A stretch of DNA of 64,000 bases from Brucella pituitosa (GTDB taxonomy: Bacteria; Pseudomonadota; Alphaproteobacteria; Rhizobiales; Rhizobiaceae), in the NCBI RefSeq assembly GCF_003049685.1, contig NZ_PYSY02000003.1, forward strand, positions 310,001 through 374,000, read 5' to 3'. Position 1 is the first letter of the stretch. Every line of letters begins with the position of its first letter. The notes under the pieces were generated by a model. That model was not told the DNA's origin. It saw only the letters and a program-made list of their open reading frames with translations, and did no database searches. A program made the translations under genes and the position numbers. Shown in pieces: positions 10,628 through 19,779 of this stretch.

Positions 10628-11522
10628 GGTCTATTGGCGTTCAGGGTTCCTAACACAGTTGATTGCTGATTCAAGATTGCAAACAGAGGAGCGCAACTTT
10701 GACCCGCCGGATAGCCGCACAATTACTGAATTGGGTCGGATGGAATGGCAGAATCTTATCGAGCGTGGGAAACGCGCCAGAGCAGAAAATGCCATCGGTG
10801 GCTATAAATCTACAAATGGCACGTCATTACGATTACGCATGATGTGATCGTATTTCCATCCCATGCTTTCTGTTGCAACTGCTGGGCAAGCGATATTCCT
10901 TCAAATTGCCATTTCAGGCTACTTCCCTAGAACGAGCCGGATCATAGAGGTTTTTATACGCGATTCTGGCGCAATTGGCGGTAATCGGATGAGGTGACGC
11001 GGTTGCGGGAAAGTGGTTGGACTTGCCTGATAAAGTGGAGAGCGAAGGCTTTTTCATGCGTCCAGTTTGAGTGGTATGCTCTCAAACTGAATTGGGCTTT
11101 TGCAATCCAAGGATAAATGTCTTCTTTTGGGATTCCGGTCATCGGAATTGGACGTACGCGAATTCTTGCTTAGCAATCGGTGTGATTAGGCGCCAAAGAC
11201 CGACCCCGCGAATTTTGCCATTAACCTACTGACTTAAATGCCCATATTGCCGTTCGAAGAGGGGTCATAGTCGGCGCTTATCATGCCCTTCTTAGAAGGC
11301 AGATAACCTTTTTAAATTGAATGGTTTAGATGCCATTTTTGGTGAGTCACGTTTCCGCGCTTAATCACATGCAAGACAACACCACGGGTTCTTCGGCTCG
11401 TGCGGTCCATTCCGCCTTACTGTCACATCATACCATCGTCACTCCGCCAACTGTGGTGCCCCGAAAGGCAAAGCTTCTGCGTGGTTCAGGACGCCAACGG
11501 TATCCCCGGGAAAATTCAACCA
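10628..11522. other. Gene-poor 0.9 kb stretch
   Basis: Only short open frames without ribosome binding sites or recognisable motifs are present: 10659-10847 plus, 10954-11142 minus and 11330-11536 plus. The 62-codon minus-strand frame has a protein-like composition but matches nothing I know. The notable structure is the perfect inverted repeat at 11063-11089, listed separately. The stretch could be the residue of deleted genes. Confidence 0.35.
11063..11089. repeat. Perfect 9-bp inverted repeat
   Basis: CAGTTTGAG (11063-11071) and CTCAAACTG (11081-11089) are exact reverse complements separated by 9 bases. The hairpin lies in a gene-free stretch. There is no U-tract on either strand, so it is not a classical terminator; it may be an operator or a remnant of a mobile element end. 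Confidence 0.5.
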
Positions 11523-11800
11523 TCATTGCGCCTTAGGAACAAACCCCACAGAAAATCCGAACAATCGGCCAATTTTAACTAAAGTATCAAGCGTTGGGTT
11601 CGCGGTACCGGCTTCGATCTCCGCAACTTGTCGCCGAGTAAGCGACAGCGTCTTGGCAAACTCCTCTTGCGTCATGCCAATCCCCTTACGAATTTCCGCT
11701 ACCGCACCGGGCAGTCTCAGGTCCCCGGTTCGAGCAGCTCCGCCAGTATTCGCCGGTTTTCCAGAATCTCTTCTTTCGTCGGTTTCTTCCATCGAGCCAT
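11523..11800 (-). pseudogene. hipB: HipB-type XRE antitoxin gene with an apparent -1 nt frameshift
   Basis: Reading from the ATG complementary to 11798-11800 gives 'MARWKKPTKEEILENRRILA' and seven more residues, then a stop. The next frame continues with 'DLRLPGAVAEIRKGIGMTQEEFAKTL' and 'TRRQVAEIEAG', a clear XRE helix-turn-helix ending in 'GFSVGFVPKAQ'. The two parts fit together as one HipB-like protein if one G is added to the G4 run complementary to 11723-11726. Alternatively translation starts at the ATG complementary to 11790-11792, giving 89 residues with an unrelated N-terminus and an intact HTH. Whether it is functional, programmed or a sequencing error cannot be decided. It lies just downstream of hipA. 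Confidence 0.75.
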
Positions 11801-11817
11801 TTAGCTATCCTTCGACA

Positions 11818-13131
11818 TTAATGGCAGCTCTCCAGAACGCTATCCGCGATTTCCAAGCAGCGGCCCATTGCACGTTCCAGAATCGCTGGGGCCGCACCCA
11901 TATCTTTCGCCAGATCCGGTGCGTGTCGCAGGTGCTCGGCGAATGTGGAAAGCGCAGCGGCGAGAGCTTTCTGCTCATCGGGTTTAGGCACCAGTTCAGT
12001 GCAAATCCGCTTCCAATCGGGAAGATGGTCGCGACCACCATCACGCATGATCGCCCATCGCGTGGAGCGAACGATCGCCTCTTTGGCGAGCCGCATTGGC
12101 GCGAAATCAAACAGTGGAGACAGGCGGATCGTGCCGTCCTGGTGCTTGCTGAGAGCCGAGTTCCGGCCGTGATTGTCGAGATTGCCAAGCGCGAGGTTGG
12201 CGATGTCGCGCTTAAGGTATTCGACAATGTCTGCGAAAGGATTGGCCGAATATTGACGTAGAACATCGATATAGGCCTCATGCGTGCCGACGTGGCCGAA
12301 ATCGGCAACGCCGATCGCTGACACCAGACTTTCCTGGCCCAGCCGGACGGTTCCACCGCCTTCCTTCTTCCTGTCGAAACGGGGAATGATCAGGACGCCT
12401 TCGGCGTAGGTCAAAGATTCGCTGACATTCAGGCCGATCTCTTGAGCGATCCTCGAATAGAGGGCTTCGCCTTCGAGAATAAGGTGGTCTACAGGCTCGC
12501 TGCTCCGGACAAGCTTGACGATGACGTGGCGCACGGCTTCAGCATCGGTCACGAAGCTGTCAGGATAGTAAAGCCCATCAGTCGCCTGTGTCATCGACAC
12601 TTTCGGCCATTCGCCTTGCAGGCCGCTGGAGCCGAGCATTCCAAAGCGATCGGCAACTTCCATAAAGCGATCCGACCGCGCAAGCATTTCCGCTTCTGTA
12701 ACTCCTTGGCGCTCAACACCACGCAGCGGCCTCGTTTCGGCCTCGACCGCTTCTTTGATCCGGATATTGCCTATGCCGCCTGTTGCCGATCGCAGAAGTA
12801 GCGGGAGATCCGAAGCACGCGAACCTTCAATAATACCGAGATGTTCGGCAAGCTTACGCCTTGCATGTCCTTGAGGCATAAGGTCCAGGACAAAGGGCGG
12901 CCAGCTGCGGCTGTATCGATTCTCAAGATCAACGGGATAGCGGACGGACAACGCGCGATGGTCGCGGACGGTCTTTCCAGCTGCGAACTCCGCCGATGCC
13001 ACAGTGACGAAATAGTCGAGATCGTAATCGACGATCGACGCGCCCTGGAAACCGACCGGGTCGTCGTTAAGTTCCAGTGTCGCGGCGTGATGCCACTCAC
13101 CATCAAAATGGGTTTGAAGCGTTAGGCGCAT
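11818..13131 (-). CDS. hipA: HipA-family serine/threonine kinase toxin
   Basis: A 437-residue protein of the HipA family; HipA of E. coli phosphorylates glutamyl-tRNA synthetase and induces persistence. The N-terminal couple domain contains 'PPFVLDLMPQGHARRKL'. The kinase core shows 'VIVKLVRSSEP' (ATP-binding Lys), 'GVLIIPRFDRK' and the catalytic loop 'NLALGNLDNHGRNSAL' followed by 'LSPLFDFAPM' (the DFA/DFD-like metal site). Length matches full HipA. It precedes hipB, the reverse of the usual hipB-hipA order, separated by only about 17 bp, within which a five-codon reading frame (ATG overlapping the hipA stop) occurs. The antitoxin frameshift makes the state of the module uncertain. Confidence 0.9.
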   Translation of the reverse strand: MRLTLQTHFDGEWHHAATLELNDDPVGFQGASIVDYDLDYFVTVASAEFAAGKTVRDHRALSVRYPVDLENRYSRSWPPFVLDLMPQGHARRKLAEHLGIIEGSRASDLPLLLRSATGGIGNIRIKEAVEAETRPLRGVERQGVTEAEMLARSDRFMEVADRFGMLGSSGLQGEWPKVSMTQATDGLYYPDSFVTDAEAVRHVIVKLVRSSEPVDHLILEGEALYSRIAQEIGLNVSESLTYAEGVLIIPRFDRKKEGGGTVRLGQESLVSAIGVADFGHVGTHEAYIDVLRQYSANPFADIVEYLKRDIANLALGNLDNHGRNSALSKHQDGTIRLSPLFDFAPMRLAKEAIVRSTRWAIMRDGGRDHLPDWKRICTELVPKPDEQKALAAALSTFAEHLRHAPDLAKDMGAAPAILERAMGRCLEIADSVLESCH

Positions 13132-13200
13132 TAAGTGACCCTTTTAATGGTTCAAATAATGCATTCTATTAATTTGTTCAGCCCATTAAATTGGGTTAAT
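13132..13200 (-). promoter_or_regulatory. Probable hipAB promoter and operator region
   Basis: The AT-rich stretch contains a near-palindrome, CCCATTAAATTGGG, at about 13182-13195, and further ATTAA/TTAAT half-sites. Such elements upstream of hip operons are usually bound by HipB. The ribosome binding site for hipA is weak (AGGG). Inferred only from position and symmetry. Confidence 0.45.
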
Positions 13201-13349
13201 AAATGCCGTTAGGACTGCAAGCTACCGAAGCTTCCATGGTCATCGCATCGCCGTGCACTAGGTTCTGCAACCAGACAACACTCTGCGTGACTGGTCGAAG
13301 GATCAGCATTCGAAAAGAATGCTTCAGGAGTGCCCACTTCGCCGGTGGA

Positions 13350-14594
13350 TCATGGGAGCGATTCGACCCTCTCGGCCATTCGGCGAGGAAGTCGGGCAGC
13401 GGCGACCATAGCACCGAACAGAGCGACAGCTACTATGGTTCCTATCCATGCGCCATAGAAGCCCCAGCCCAAAATCAACCCCGCCAAAGCAGGCGAAATA
13501 ACATCTGTCACCGCGACAAGTGCTTGCCCCGTCCCCATGACTATCCCGTGCCGTTCTGGAGGGACTTGTACAGATAATGCAGCAAGGTAGGTAGGCTTCG
13601 CAAGAGCATCACTGACGCTGACGAACAGGACTGCAACGGCCAAAACAGCAATTGTGCTTGCCAAACCGGCTGCAATAACGCCCGTACCGATGAGGCCGAA
13701 GATCAGAACAATCAACTGACGCTCATTTAAAGACCGACCGAGCCATCCAAGGAGGAAAAGCTGGACAAGGATGTTGATCATCCCGTCAGCGGCTATGAGG
13801 TAACTGAACTCGCGCGGCCCAAGCGCATGACCATTCCAGACAAACTTTTCTGCCAGGAAATTCGGGAGTTGCGAAACATACATTCCGTAAGCAAAGAAAT
13901 GGCACAACATGACAATAAGCAGCACACGCATGACAGGAGAGTCGGTTATTGCGCGCAATGAGATTTGCTGCCGATTCCGTAATGCCACGTTTTGTTTCGC
14001 CACCTTGCCCTTTTTGATAAAGACGGAGGTCACGACGAGCCCGGAAAGTGCCAGACCCAGTGCCATATAGATCGGGACAAGTAATGAGATTTCCACCAGC
14101 ATGCTCGAAAGACCTGCACCGAGGATTGCTCCCAGACCGAGGCTGGCACTCACGATGCCGATCGCTTGTCGTCGCGTCGCCACCGAACTATTGTCTGCTG
14201 CGTATGCTGCTGCTGCAGAGAAATTACCAGAGGTAAAACCGAACAGGAAACGAGCCAAAAGGACAGTGAAGATATTTTGCGCCAGTGCAAGCACCAACAG
14301 GCTTAGGATCGCCACTGCCTGACTGGCCATGAGAACCTGTTTGCGTCCGAAGCGGTCGGAAAGCTGGCCCAACATGGGAGATGCCGCAGATTGGCTTAGT
14401 GCTTCGGTTGAAAGAACAAGGCCGAAGATCAGGGGGCTCGCTCCCATCTCACGCAGATAAAACGGCAACACAGGTAGAACCGCCCCTACACCAGCAGCAT
14501 ACAGGGTTACGATACAGGCCAGTGGCAACATTAATCGCCATTCGAGCTTATCTCTTGGGATAAGGTCTCCTTCCAACCCTTTTTCGGCACTCAT
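13350..14594 (-). CDS. MFS drug-efflux-type transporter (TetA-like)
   Basis: A 414-residue major facilitator with 12 predicted membrane spans. The first span contains 'GVGAVLPVLPFYLREMGA' and loop 2-3 has the antiporter motif 'GQLSDRFGRKQVL' near residue 75. A long cytoplasmic loop after span 6 is rich in Lys/Arg ('FIKKGKVAKQNVALRNRQQ'). The layout is that of class A-G tetracycline/H+ antiporters, but the substrate is not provable. The ATG (complementary to 14592-14594) overlaps the TGA of the monooxygenase gene in an ATGA arrangement, so the two are translationally coupled. Confidence 0.85.
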   Translation of the reverse strand: MSAEKGLEGDLIPRDKLEWRLMLPLACIVTLYAAGVGAVLPVLPFYLREMGASPLIFGLVLSTEALSQSAASPMLGQLSDRFGRKQVLMASQAVAILSLLVLALAQNIFTVLLARFLFGFTSGNFSAAAAYAADNSSVATRRQAIGIVSASLGLGAILGAGLSSMLVEISLLVPIYMALGLALSGLVVTSVFIKKGKVAKQNVALRNRQQISLRAITDSPVMRVLLIVMLCHFFAYGMYVSQLPNFLAEKFVWNGHALGPREFSYLIAADGMINILVQLFLLGWLGRSLNERQLIVLIFGLIGTGVIAAGLASTIAVLAVAVLFVSVSDALAKPTYLAALSVQVPPERHGIVMGTGQALVAVTDVISPALAGLILGWGFYGAWIGTIVAVALFGAMVAAARLPRRMAERVESLP

Positions 14595-16105
14595 CTTGGG
14601 GTTTCCTCGCAGCAAACAAGGCCCACTCTTTCCAGATAATCCTCCAATTTTGCGAGTTGGCCGACTTCAAAGGCTGCACCCACATACCCGTCTGGACGGA
14701 TCAGCACGCATTCCCCTGCTTGCAATGCATAGGCTTCCCTTATGTACCCCCACTGGTCAATGACATCGCCATCAGTACCGACGTGGTGAATGCGGAGACC
14801 TGCGCGTGGTGTGAGATCTTCGGGTCCTGTCCCATGGATAAGCAATGTCCAATGGGGACCCTGCATGAGTTGGAATAGCCGTGTTGGCTGACCCGCCGCA
14901 CCTTTGCAAGGCGCATCCGGAGCGCGATCTCCCGCGCAAAGCGCTTCGCCTTGGCTGCGGTTCTCACTGGAAAGAGAAGATCCTGAATAATCGATATCAA
15001 GCTGGTGGACCTCGCGGCCGCGCCGCATCTCACCTTGCTTCTGATCATTGAGCAATCGGCCGGACAGGCCGAGCACTGCTTCGGCTACTGGTCGCCGCTC
15101 CTCCTCGTAACTGTCGAGCAGATGATCCGAAGCGCCGTCGAGCACCGCTGCCAGTTTCCAACCGAGGTTATAGGCATCCTGGACACTGGTGTTCAGTCCT
15201 TGACCACCTGTCGGAGGATGGATGTGAGCAGCATCCCCGACAAGAAACACGCGACCGATCCGATACCGGTCAGCAAGTCGGGCGTTCATCGTATAAGCTG
15301 ATGCCCACTTGACCGAACGCACCTGTATATTTTGTTGGCATGTTCGCTCATTCAACAAGCGCTGAAGACTGCCAGCCGAGAGATCAAAGTCTCCCTCCGA
15401 CGAAATAGGTGCCTGGATTTGGAAAAGATCGGTTCCGGCTAGCGGGCAAACATGTACCATTTTCTCGATGTCGCCGTGATTGAACTGATGCCAGGCATCT
15501 CGGCTTAATCCTGTCAGCATCACATCTGCCACAACCGCGCGCGCGCCCAACGTTTTGCCGGGAAAATTGATGCCCAAGGCGCCACGCACGAAACTTCGGC
15601 CTCCATCCGCACCAACAAGAAAGCGCGCCTGAAGGCTTTCCTCTCCATTAGCCCCTCCAACTCGAGCAACGACCCCATCTGTACTTTGTTCAAATCGGCT
15701 CAGTTCGAGTCCAAATTCGACTTTATGCCCCATATCAGCCAGCCGTTCACGCAAGATGGTTTCGGTAAGAAACTGCGGAATCATCAGCGGAATATGGTAC
15801 GGCTCCGCAGGCGTCGGATTAATATATTCAATCGGGTTCGTTTCGGAATAAGACCCGTCATCGTGATACACTCGCAACGGGGGGTAGATGCCGCCGGCAG
15901 CAACGATCCTGTCGAGAATCCCGAAATCTTCGAAAATTTCTTGCGTTCTTGGTTGGATTCCCTTCCCGCGCGAACCCGGAAACGGCACCGCCATTTTTTC
16001 GATTAGTCGAAAAGAAACGCCTCGACGTGCAAGTTCAATCGCTAGCGTCAAGCCAGCCGCTCCCGCACCGCAGATGAGTACATCTGCCGGAAAATCATTT
16101 GTCAT
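14591..16105 (-). CDS. FAD-dependent aromatic-type monooxygenase (PF01494 group)
   Basis: A 504-residue flavoprotein hydroxylase. The N-terminal dinucleotide fold is 'VLICGAGAAGLTLAIELARRG'-like; the DG motif appears as 'FLVGADGGRSFVRGALG' near residue 170-185; the GD motif is 'VFLVGDAAHIHPPTGGQG' near 280-295. This is the p-hydroxybenzoate hydroxylase superfamily, which includes phenol hydroxylases and antibiotic-modifying enzymes. The start at the ATG complementary to 16103-16105 is backed by AAGGAG; a longer frame would be encoded by the operator itself. Coupling to an MFS pump and a divergent MarR gene suggests metabolism or detoxification of a phenolic or drug-like compound. Confidence 0.88.
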   Translation of the reverse strand: MTNDFPADVLICGAGAAGLTLAIELARRGVSFRLIEKMAVPFPGSRGKGIQPRTQEIFEDFGILDRIVAAGGIYPPLRVYHDDGSYSETNPIEYINPTPAEPYHIPLMIPQFLTETILRERLADMGHKVEFGLELSRFEQSTDGVVARVGGANGEESLQARFLVGADGGRSFVRGALGINFPGKTLGARAVVADVMLTGLSRDAWHQFNHGDIEKMVHVCPLAGTDLFQIQAPISSEGDFDLSAGSLQRLLNERTCQQNIQVRSVKWASAYTMNARLADRYRIGRVFLVGDAAHIHPPTGGQGLNTSVQDAYNLGWKLAAVLDGASDHLLDSYEEERRPVAEAVLGLSGRLLNDQKQGEMRRGREVHQLDIDYSGSSLSSENRSQGEALCAGDRAPDAPCKGAAGQPTRLFQLMQGPHWTLLIHGTGPEDLTPRAGLRIHHVGTDGDVIDQWGYIREAYALQAGECVLIRPDGYVGAAFEVGQLAKLEDYLERVGLVCCEETPR

Positions 16106-16118
16106 CTCGATCTCCTTG

Positions 16119-16180
16119 TGTGTATTATGCACATAAAATCAAATCGGAATAACGTCAATGATAAATGTGCATAATACACA
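16119..16180. promoter_or_regulatory. Twin MarR-type operators in opposite orientation
   Basis: TGTGTATTATGCACA at 16119-16133 and its exact reverse complement TGTGCATAATACACA at 16166-16180 are 47 bp apart. Each is also near-palindromic (TGTG...CACA). The first lies just upstream of the monooxygenase ribosome binding site, the second inside the first codons of the marR gene. Binding at both would repress the divergent pair together. Confidence 0.8.
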
Positions 16181-16637
16181 TAATGAAAGCCAACTTATTC
16201 GCGAACTCCATGAATCGCTAATCGACATCGTTACTCTCATGAACCGTCCTCAGCGCGATGAGCAAATGGTCAGGGAAGCTGGTATTGCACTCGACCGGGC
16301 TCTGTTTCCGCTGTTGGTAGGTGTCGAACGACGAGGGCCTATTGGTATCGTGGAACTCGCTGACGGAACCGGTCGGGACTACAGCACGGTCAGCCGTCAG
16401 GTGACCAAACTGGAAAGTCTCGATTTGGTCGAACGCAGGCAAAGTGCTGCCGACAAGCGTGTCAATGAAGTCGTCGTCACGTCGAAAGGCAAAGCAATGA
16501 CCGCCAAGATAGACGCCGCGCGCGAAAAGCTTGCTCGCTCAGTCTTCAAATCCTGGGACAAGCACGACGTCAATGAGCTGGTGCGCCTGATGCGGAAATT
16601 TGCAGACGCCGTAAAAGACGAACCAACAAATCGTTGA
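16158..16637 (+). CDS. MarR-family transcriptional regulator
   Basis: A 159-residue winged-helix regulator. Helix 1 begins near 'SQLIRELHESLIDIVTLM'; the recognition region is 'GIVELADGTGRDYSTVSRQVTKLESLDLVERR', followed by the wing 'SAADKRVNEVVVTSKG'. MarR proteins act as dimers released by phenolic ligands. It is divergent from the monooxygenase/MFS pair and very likely represses it. The first ten codons overlap one of the twin operators, and no good ribosome binding site precedes the ATG at 16158, so initiation might be leaderless or slightly further downstream. Confidence 0.9.
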   Translation: MINVHNTHNESQLIRELHESLIDIVTLMNRPQRDEQMVREAGIALDRALFPLLVGVERRGPIGIVELADGTGRDYSTVSRQVTKLESLDLVERRQSAADKRVNEVVVTSKGKAMTAKIDAAREKLARSVFKSWDKHDVNELVRLMRKFADAVKDEPTNR

Positions 16638-17098
16638 TTGCTCGCAAAACAGGTTGGCGCGAGACGAACGGAAAACGATGATCATGTGCAGACGACAACC
16701 GCACTAATTATGTGGTAGCGATGCGCGTGAGGTCTTCGTGGTGGTAAGATAATTGTCAGCGCTCAACTCCAGACAAAGTCATCGGGACCAGTCTCGAATA
16801 ACGTGCATTCAATTTTTCCTTGCGCGGATTGAATTGCCGCGGAACCGATCTAAAAATGCGCTTTTGCGATATAGAAACGCACGCGTTGCCGTAAGAAATC
16901 ACCACGCCACGCTCAAACATCATTTCTTCAACTTCACACGAGCTACGATTGAGATAGGAAAGTGATGTTTCTTGTAGGTCGAACCTGCTTGTTCATGACG
17001 TCAAATACCGCAATCACACTGACGAATAATCAACATGACAGCCGCCGTTCGTCCAATTACATGATAAGGTGCACTATTCTTAACGAGGAGGCACGGGG
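16638..17098. other. Intergenic region with IS6 remnant and the promoter of the next gene
   Basis: Apart from the transposase remnant (listed separately) no gene is seen. A GAGGAGG ribosome binding site at about 17084-17090 precedes the sugar-binding protein gene at 17099. Confidence 0.4.
16745..16965 (-). pseudogene. Remnant of an IS6-family transposase N-terminal region
   Basis: On the minus strand, about 16860-16965 encodes 'CEVEEMMFERGVVISYG', which resembles the HTH segment of IS6-family transposases (consensus V-E-E-M-x-x-E-R-G-V-x-V-S-Y). The reading degenerates beyond this point and no DDE residues remain. It differs from the intact IS6-type copy at 29.9 kb, so it comes from another subgroup. 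The edges are approximate and the call rests on one motif. Confidence 0.45.
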
Positions 17099-18346
17099 AT
17101 GCGCTTGAAGATGGGAATGCTGCTGGCGGGTGTCAGCATTTTGAGCGGAGTAAGTTTGGCACAGGCTGAGGAAAGCGTTGAAGTCCTGCATTACTGGACT
17201 TCGGGCGGCGAGGCAGCAGCGCTCAATCTCCTGAAGGAAAATCTTCAGAGCCAGGGTATTGGCTGGGTCGATATGCCGGTTGCCGGTGGTGCGGGCGAAG
17301 CCGCGATGACGACCTTGCGCGCCCGCGTGACGGCGGGCAATCCGCCAGCCGCCGTGCAGATGCAGGGCTTCGATATTTTGGACTGGGCACAACAGGGCGT
17401 GCTCGGCAATCTGGATGAAGTCGCCGACAAGGAAGGCTGGGACAAGGTCATCCCGCCTGCTATCCAGCACTTCTCGAAGTATGACGGTCACTGGATCGCC
17501 GCGCCCGTCAATGTGCATTCCACCAATTGGGCCTGGTACAACAAGGCCGCGCTCGACAAAGCTGGCGAAAAAGTGCCGCAGAACTGGGATGAACTTATTG
17601 CGCTGCTCGACAAGTTCAAGGAGCAGGGGATTACGCCGATTGCGCATGGCGGCCAGCCCTGGCAGGAAGCGCTTATCTTTACCAGTGTCGTGATGTCGTT
17701 CGGGCCGGATTTCTACAAAAAGGCGCTGATCGATCTCGATCCGGAAGCCCTGAAGAGCGATACCATGAAACAGGTATTCGAGCGGATGGCGAAGCTGCAC
17801 ACCTATGTCGACGACAATTTCTCTGGACGCGACTGGAATCTCGCCTCCGCCATGGTCATTGACGACAAGGCGGGCGTGCAGTTCATGGGCGACTGGGCCA
17901 AGGGCGAATTCACCAAAGCTGGGAAAAAGCCAGGGGCTGATTTCGTTTGCGGGCGGTTCCCGGGAACGGAAGGCTCCGTGGCGTTCAACGCTGATCAGTT
18001 CGCTGTCTTTGAAGTTGGTCAAGACAAGCGTAAGGCGCAGCTTGCACTCGCGACCGCTGTGGAAGACGTCAATTTCCAGTCAGCCTTTAATGTAGTGAAG
18101 GGATCGGCGCCTGCTCGCACTGATGTGCCGACCACGGCATTCGACGAATGCGGGCAGAAGGCAATCAAGGATCTGGCGGCCGCTGACAAGAGCGGATCAC
18201 TGCTCGGTTCCTTCTCGCAGTCGCACGCACAGCCCACCGCGATCAAAAATGCAATGTTCGATGTCATCACCCGCCAGTTCAACGGTCAGCTGACAGTGGA
18301 ACAAGCAGTGGAAGAGCTTAGCGCCGCCATCGAAATAGCAAAATAG
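17099..18346 (+). CDS. Periplasmic sugar-binding protein (family 1), orphan
   Basis: A 415-residue solute-binding protein with a clear signal peptide ('[17 protein letters not shown]'). The mature start '[20 protein letters not shown]' and '[23 protein letters not shown]' are typical of glucose/mannose-type binding proteins of alphaproteobacteria. The ATG is preceded by GAGGAGG. No permease or ATPase gene follows; the next gene is a diguanylate cyclase. The protein either serves a transporter encoded elsewhere or is what is left of a transporter locus. Confidence 0.9.
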   Translation: MRLKMGMLLAGVSILSGVSLAQAEESVEVLHYWTSGGEAAALNLLKENLQSQGIGWVDMPVAGGAGEAAMTTLRARVTAGNPPAAVQMQGFDILDWAQQGVLGNLDEVADKEGWDKVIPPAIQHFSKYDGHWIAAPVNVHSTNWAWYNKAALDKAGEKVPQNWDELIALLDKFKEQGITPIAHGGQPWQEALIFTSVVMSFGPDFYKKALIDLDPEALKSDTMKQVFERMAKLHTYVDDNFSGRDWNLASAMVIDDKAGVQFMGDWAKGEFTKAGKKPGADFVCGRFPGTEGSVAFNADQFAVFEVGQDKRKAQLALATAVEDVNFQSAFNVVKGSAPARTDVPTTAFDECGQKAIKDLAAADKSGSLLGSFSQSHAQPTAIKNAMFDVITRQFNGQLTVEQAVEELSAAIEIAK

Positions 18347-18509
18347 GCAATTGCGGCATGGGTGCAGAGGTGGCTTACGAGTAGAAGACTGGACCGATTA
18401 ATTTCTTACGTTCTGAGATATGATGCGAGCATATTGCTTATCGCTTATTTTCAAGAGCTGAATTACGCTTGGCTTCATAGCGGGGTATGCGGTTGGGGGG
18501 AAGGCAGAT

Positions 18510-19655
18510 TTGGGACTCGACCAGAACACTTTGTTTTTTGCGACTGGTATCTGTTCTCTGGCGGTCGGCCTTACGATTCTGAGCGTCTGGTATCAGAACG
18601 CGCGTGACAAATTTCTGCTCTGGGGCTGCCTTGGCATGATTTTGCTCGGCACGGGGGTGGTGCTTTATTATGCAGGACCTCTGCCGTTGGCGACGGCCTC
18701 CATTGCAGCCTTTGGTCTGGAGAGTGTCGGTTTCATCTTCCTGATTGTCGGGTCACGGCAGATTTCCGGACGTCCGATGCACCGAAGCTTTCTGGTCGTT
18801 CTGGGGATTGCGGTCATATGCGCAACGACGCTTCCCATTCTGGCCGGGCAGACGGGCACCGGCACGGCAATCTTCAACCTGACGTCGGCTCTGTTGATTC
18901 TGCTGACGGTGAAAGAATATTTGCATGTTTATCGGGAGGCACCGGTACCGGTCACGGCCATGGTCGTTCTTTATACCCTGACAGCGATTTCGTTCTTTCT
19001 GTGCGGCGCTGTTATCTTGCATGAACAGCAATGGGTCATGACTGTGATCCCAAGCAATTGGGCCGAAGATATCAATGCCATCACTGCCATTATAGGCATT
19101 ACGGGCATTGGCGCGCTGTCGTTGAATTTCACCCAGTCGCGCATTGCGCGCCGTCATGCCAACGAGGCCCGCACCGACAGTCTGACCGGATTGCTGAACC
19201 GGCGCGCGCTTTACGATGTGCTGGGCGACAATGAACTGCAGCTGGGAGATTCAGTCGTGATCTTCGACCTTGATGCGTTCAAATCCATCAATGATACGCA
19301 CGGTCACATTATCGGTGATCAGGTACTGGGCACCTTCTCTGACGTTCTGCGCAGCCATATCAAAGGCGCAGCTCTCATCTCCCGTATCGGTGGCGAGGAG
19401 TTCGTTCTGATCCTGAGGCAGATACACAATAGCGATGTTCTTGCTCTGGCCGACGCGATCCGCAAAGCCTTTGCGGCGGTTGCGTTCGAGGGCTTAGCTG
19501 GGGAATTCTCAACGACGACCAGCGCGGGGATCGCTTTTTGCACGCCCGGAGACGATGATTTCCAGGTGGTCTTCCGCAGAGCCGATGCCGCTCTTTATCG
19601 CGCCAAGCATATGGGCCGTAACAAGGTCTGCACGGAACTACTCAGCGTCGCCTAA
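18510..19655 (+). CDS. Membrane-bound diguanylate cyclase (GGDEF)
   Basis: A 381-residue protein that should make cyclic di-GMP from two GTP. The first 210 residues hold about seven hydrophobic segments. The catalytic domain begins 'DSLTGLLNRRAL', continues with 'VVIFDLDAFKSINDTHGH' and has the active-site signature as GGEEF ('RIGGEEFVLIL', near residue 298). An inhibitory RxxD site is not evident. The start is a TTG at 18510 with an AAGG-containing site upstream; no in-frame ATG lies nearby. The ligand sensed by the membrane domain is unknown. Confidence 0.92.
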   Translation: MGLDQNTLFFATGICSLAVGLTILSVWYQNARDKFLLWGCLGMILLGTGVVLYYAGPLPLATASIAAFGLESVGFIFLIVGSRQISGRPMHRSFLVVLGIAVICATTLPILAGQTGTGTAIFNLTSALLILLTVKEYLHVYREAPVPVTAMVVLYTLTAISFFLCGAVILHEQQWVMTVIPSNWAEDINAITAIIGITGIGALSLNFTQSRIARRHANEARTDSLTGLLNRRALYDVLGDNELQLGDSVVIFDLDAFKSINDTHGHIIGDQVLGTFSDVLRSHIKGAALISRIGGEEFVLILRQIHNSDVLALADAIRKAFAAVAFEGLAGEFSTTTSAGIAFCTPGDDDFQVVFRRADAALYRAKHMGRNKVCTELLSVA

Positions 19656-19779
19656 ATATTGAATTTCGCTTGTTTGCAGAAAAATTGAAGCAATTATCCT
19701 GACTGCATTGAATGCTTTTTAAGAAAAATGCGTACACGGTGTCGGTTAAGTAGCAACAATACGTTCGGGAGAGGCTAAA

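Noticed and set aside
17057..18022. Long (321-codon) minus-strand open frame
   Set aside because: It lies antisense to a clear sugar-binding protein gene and has no family features; a codon-bias shadow.
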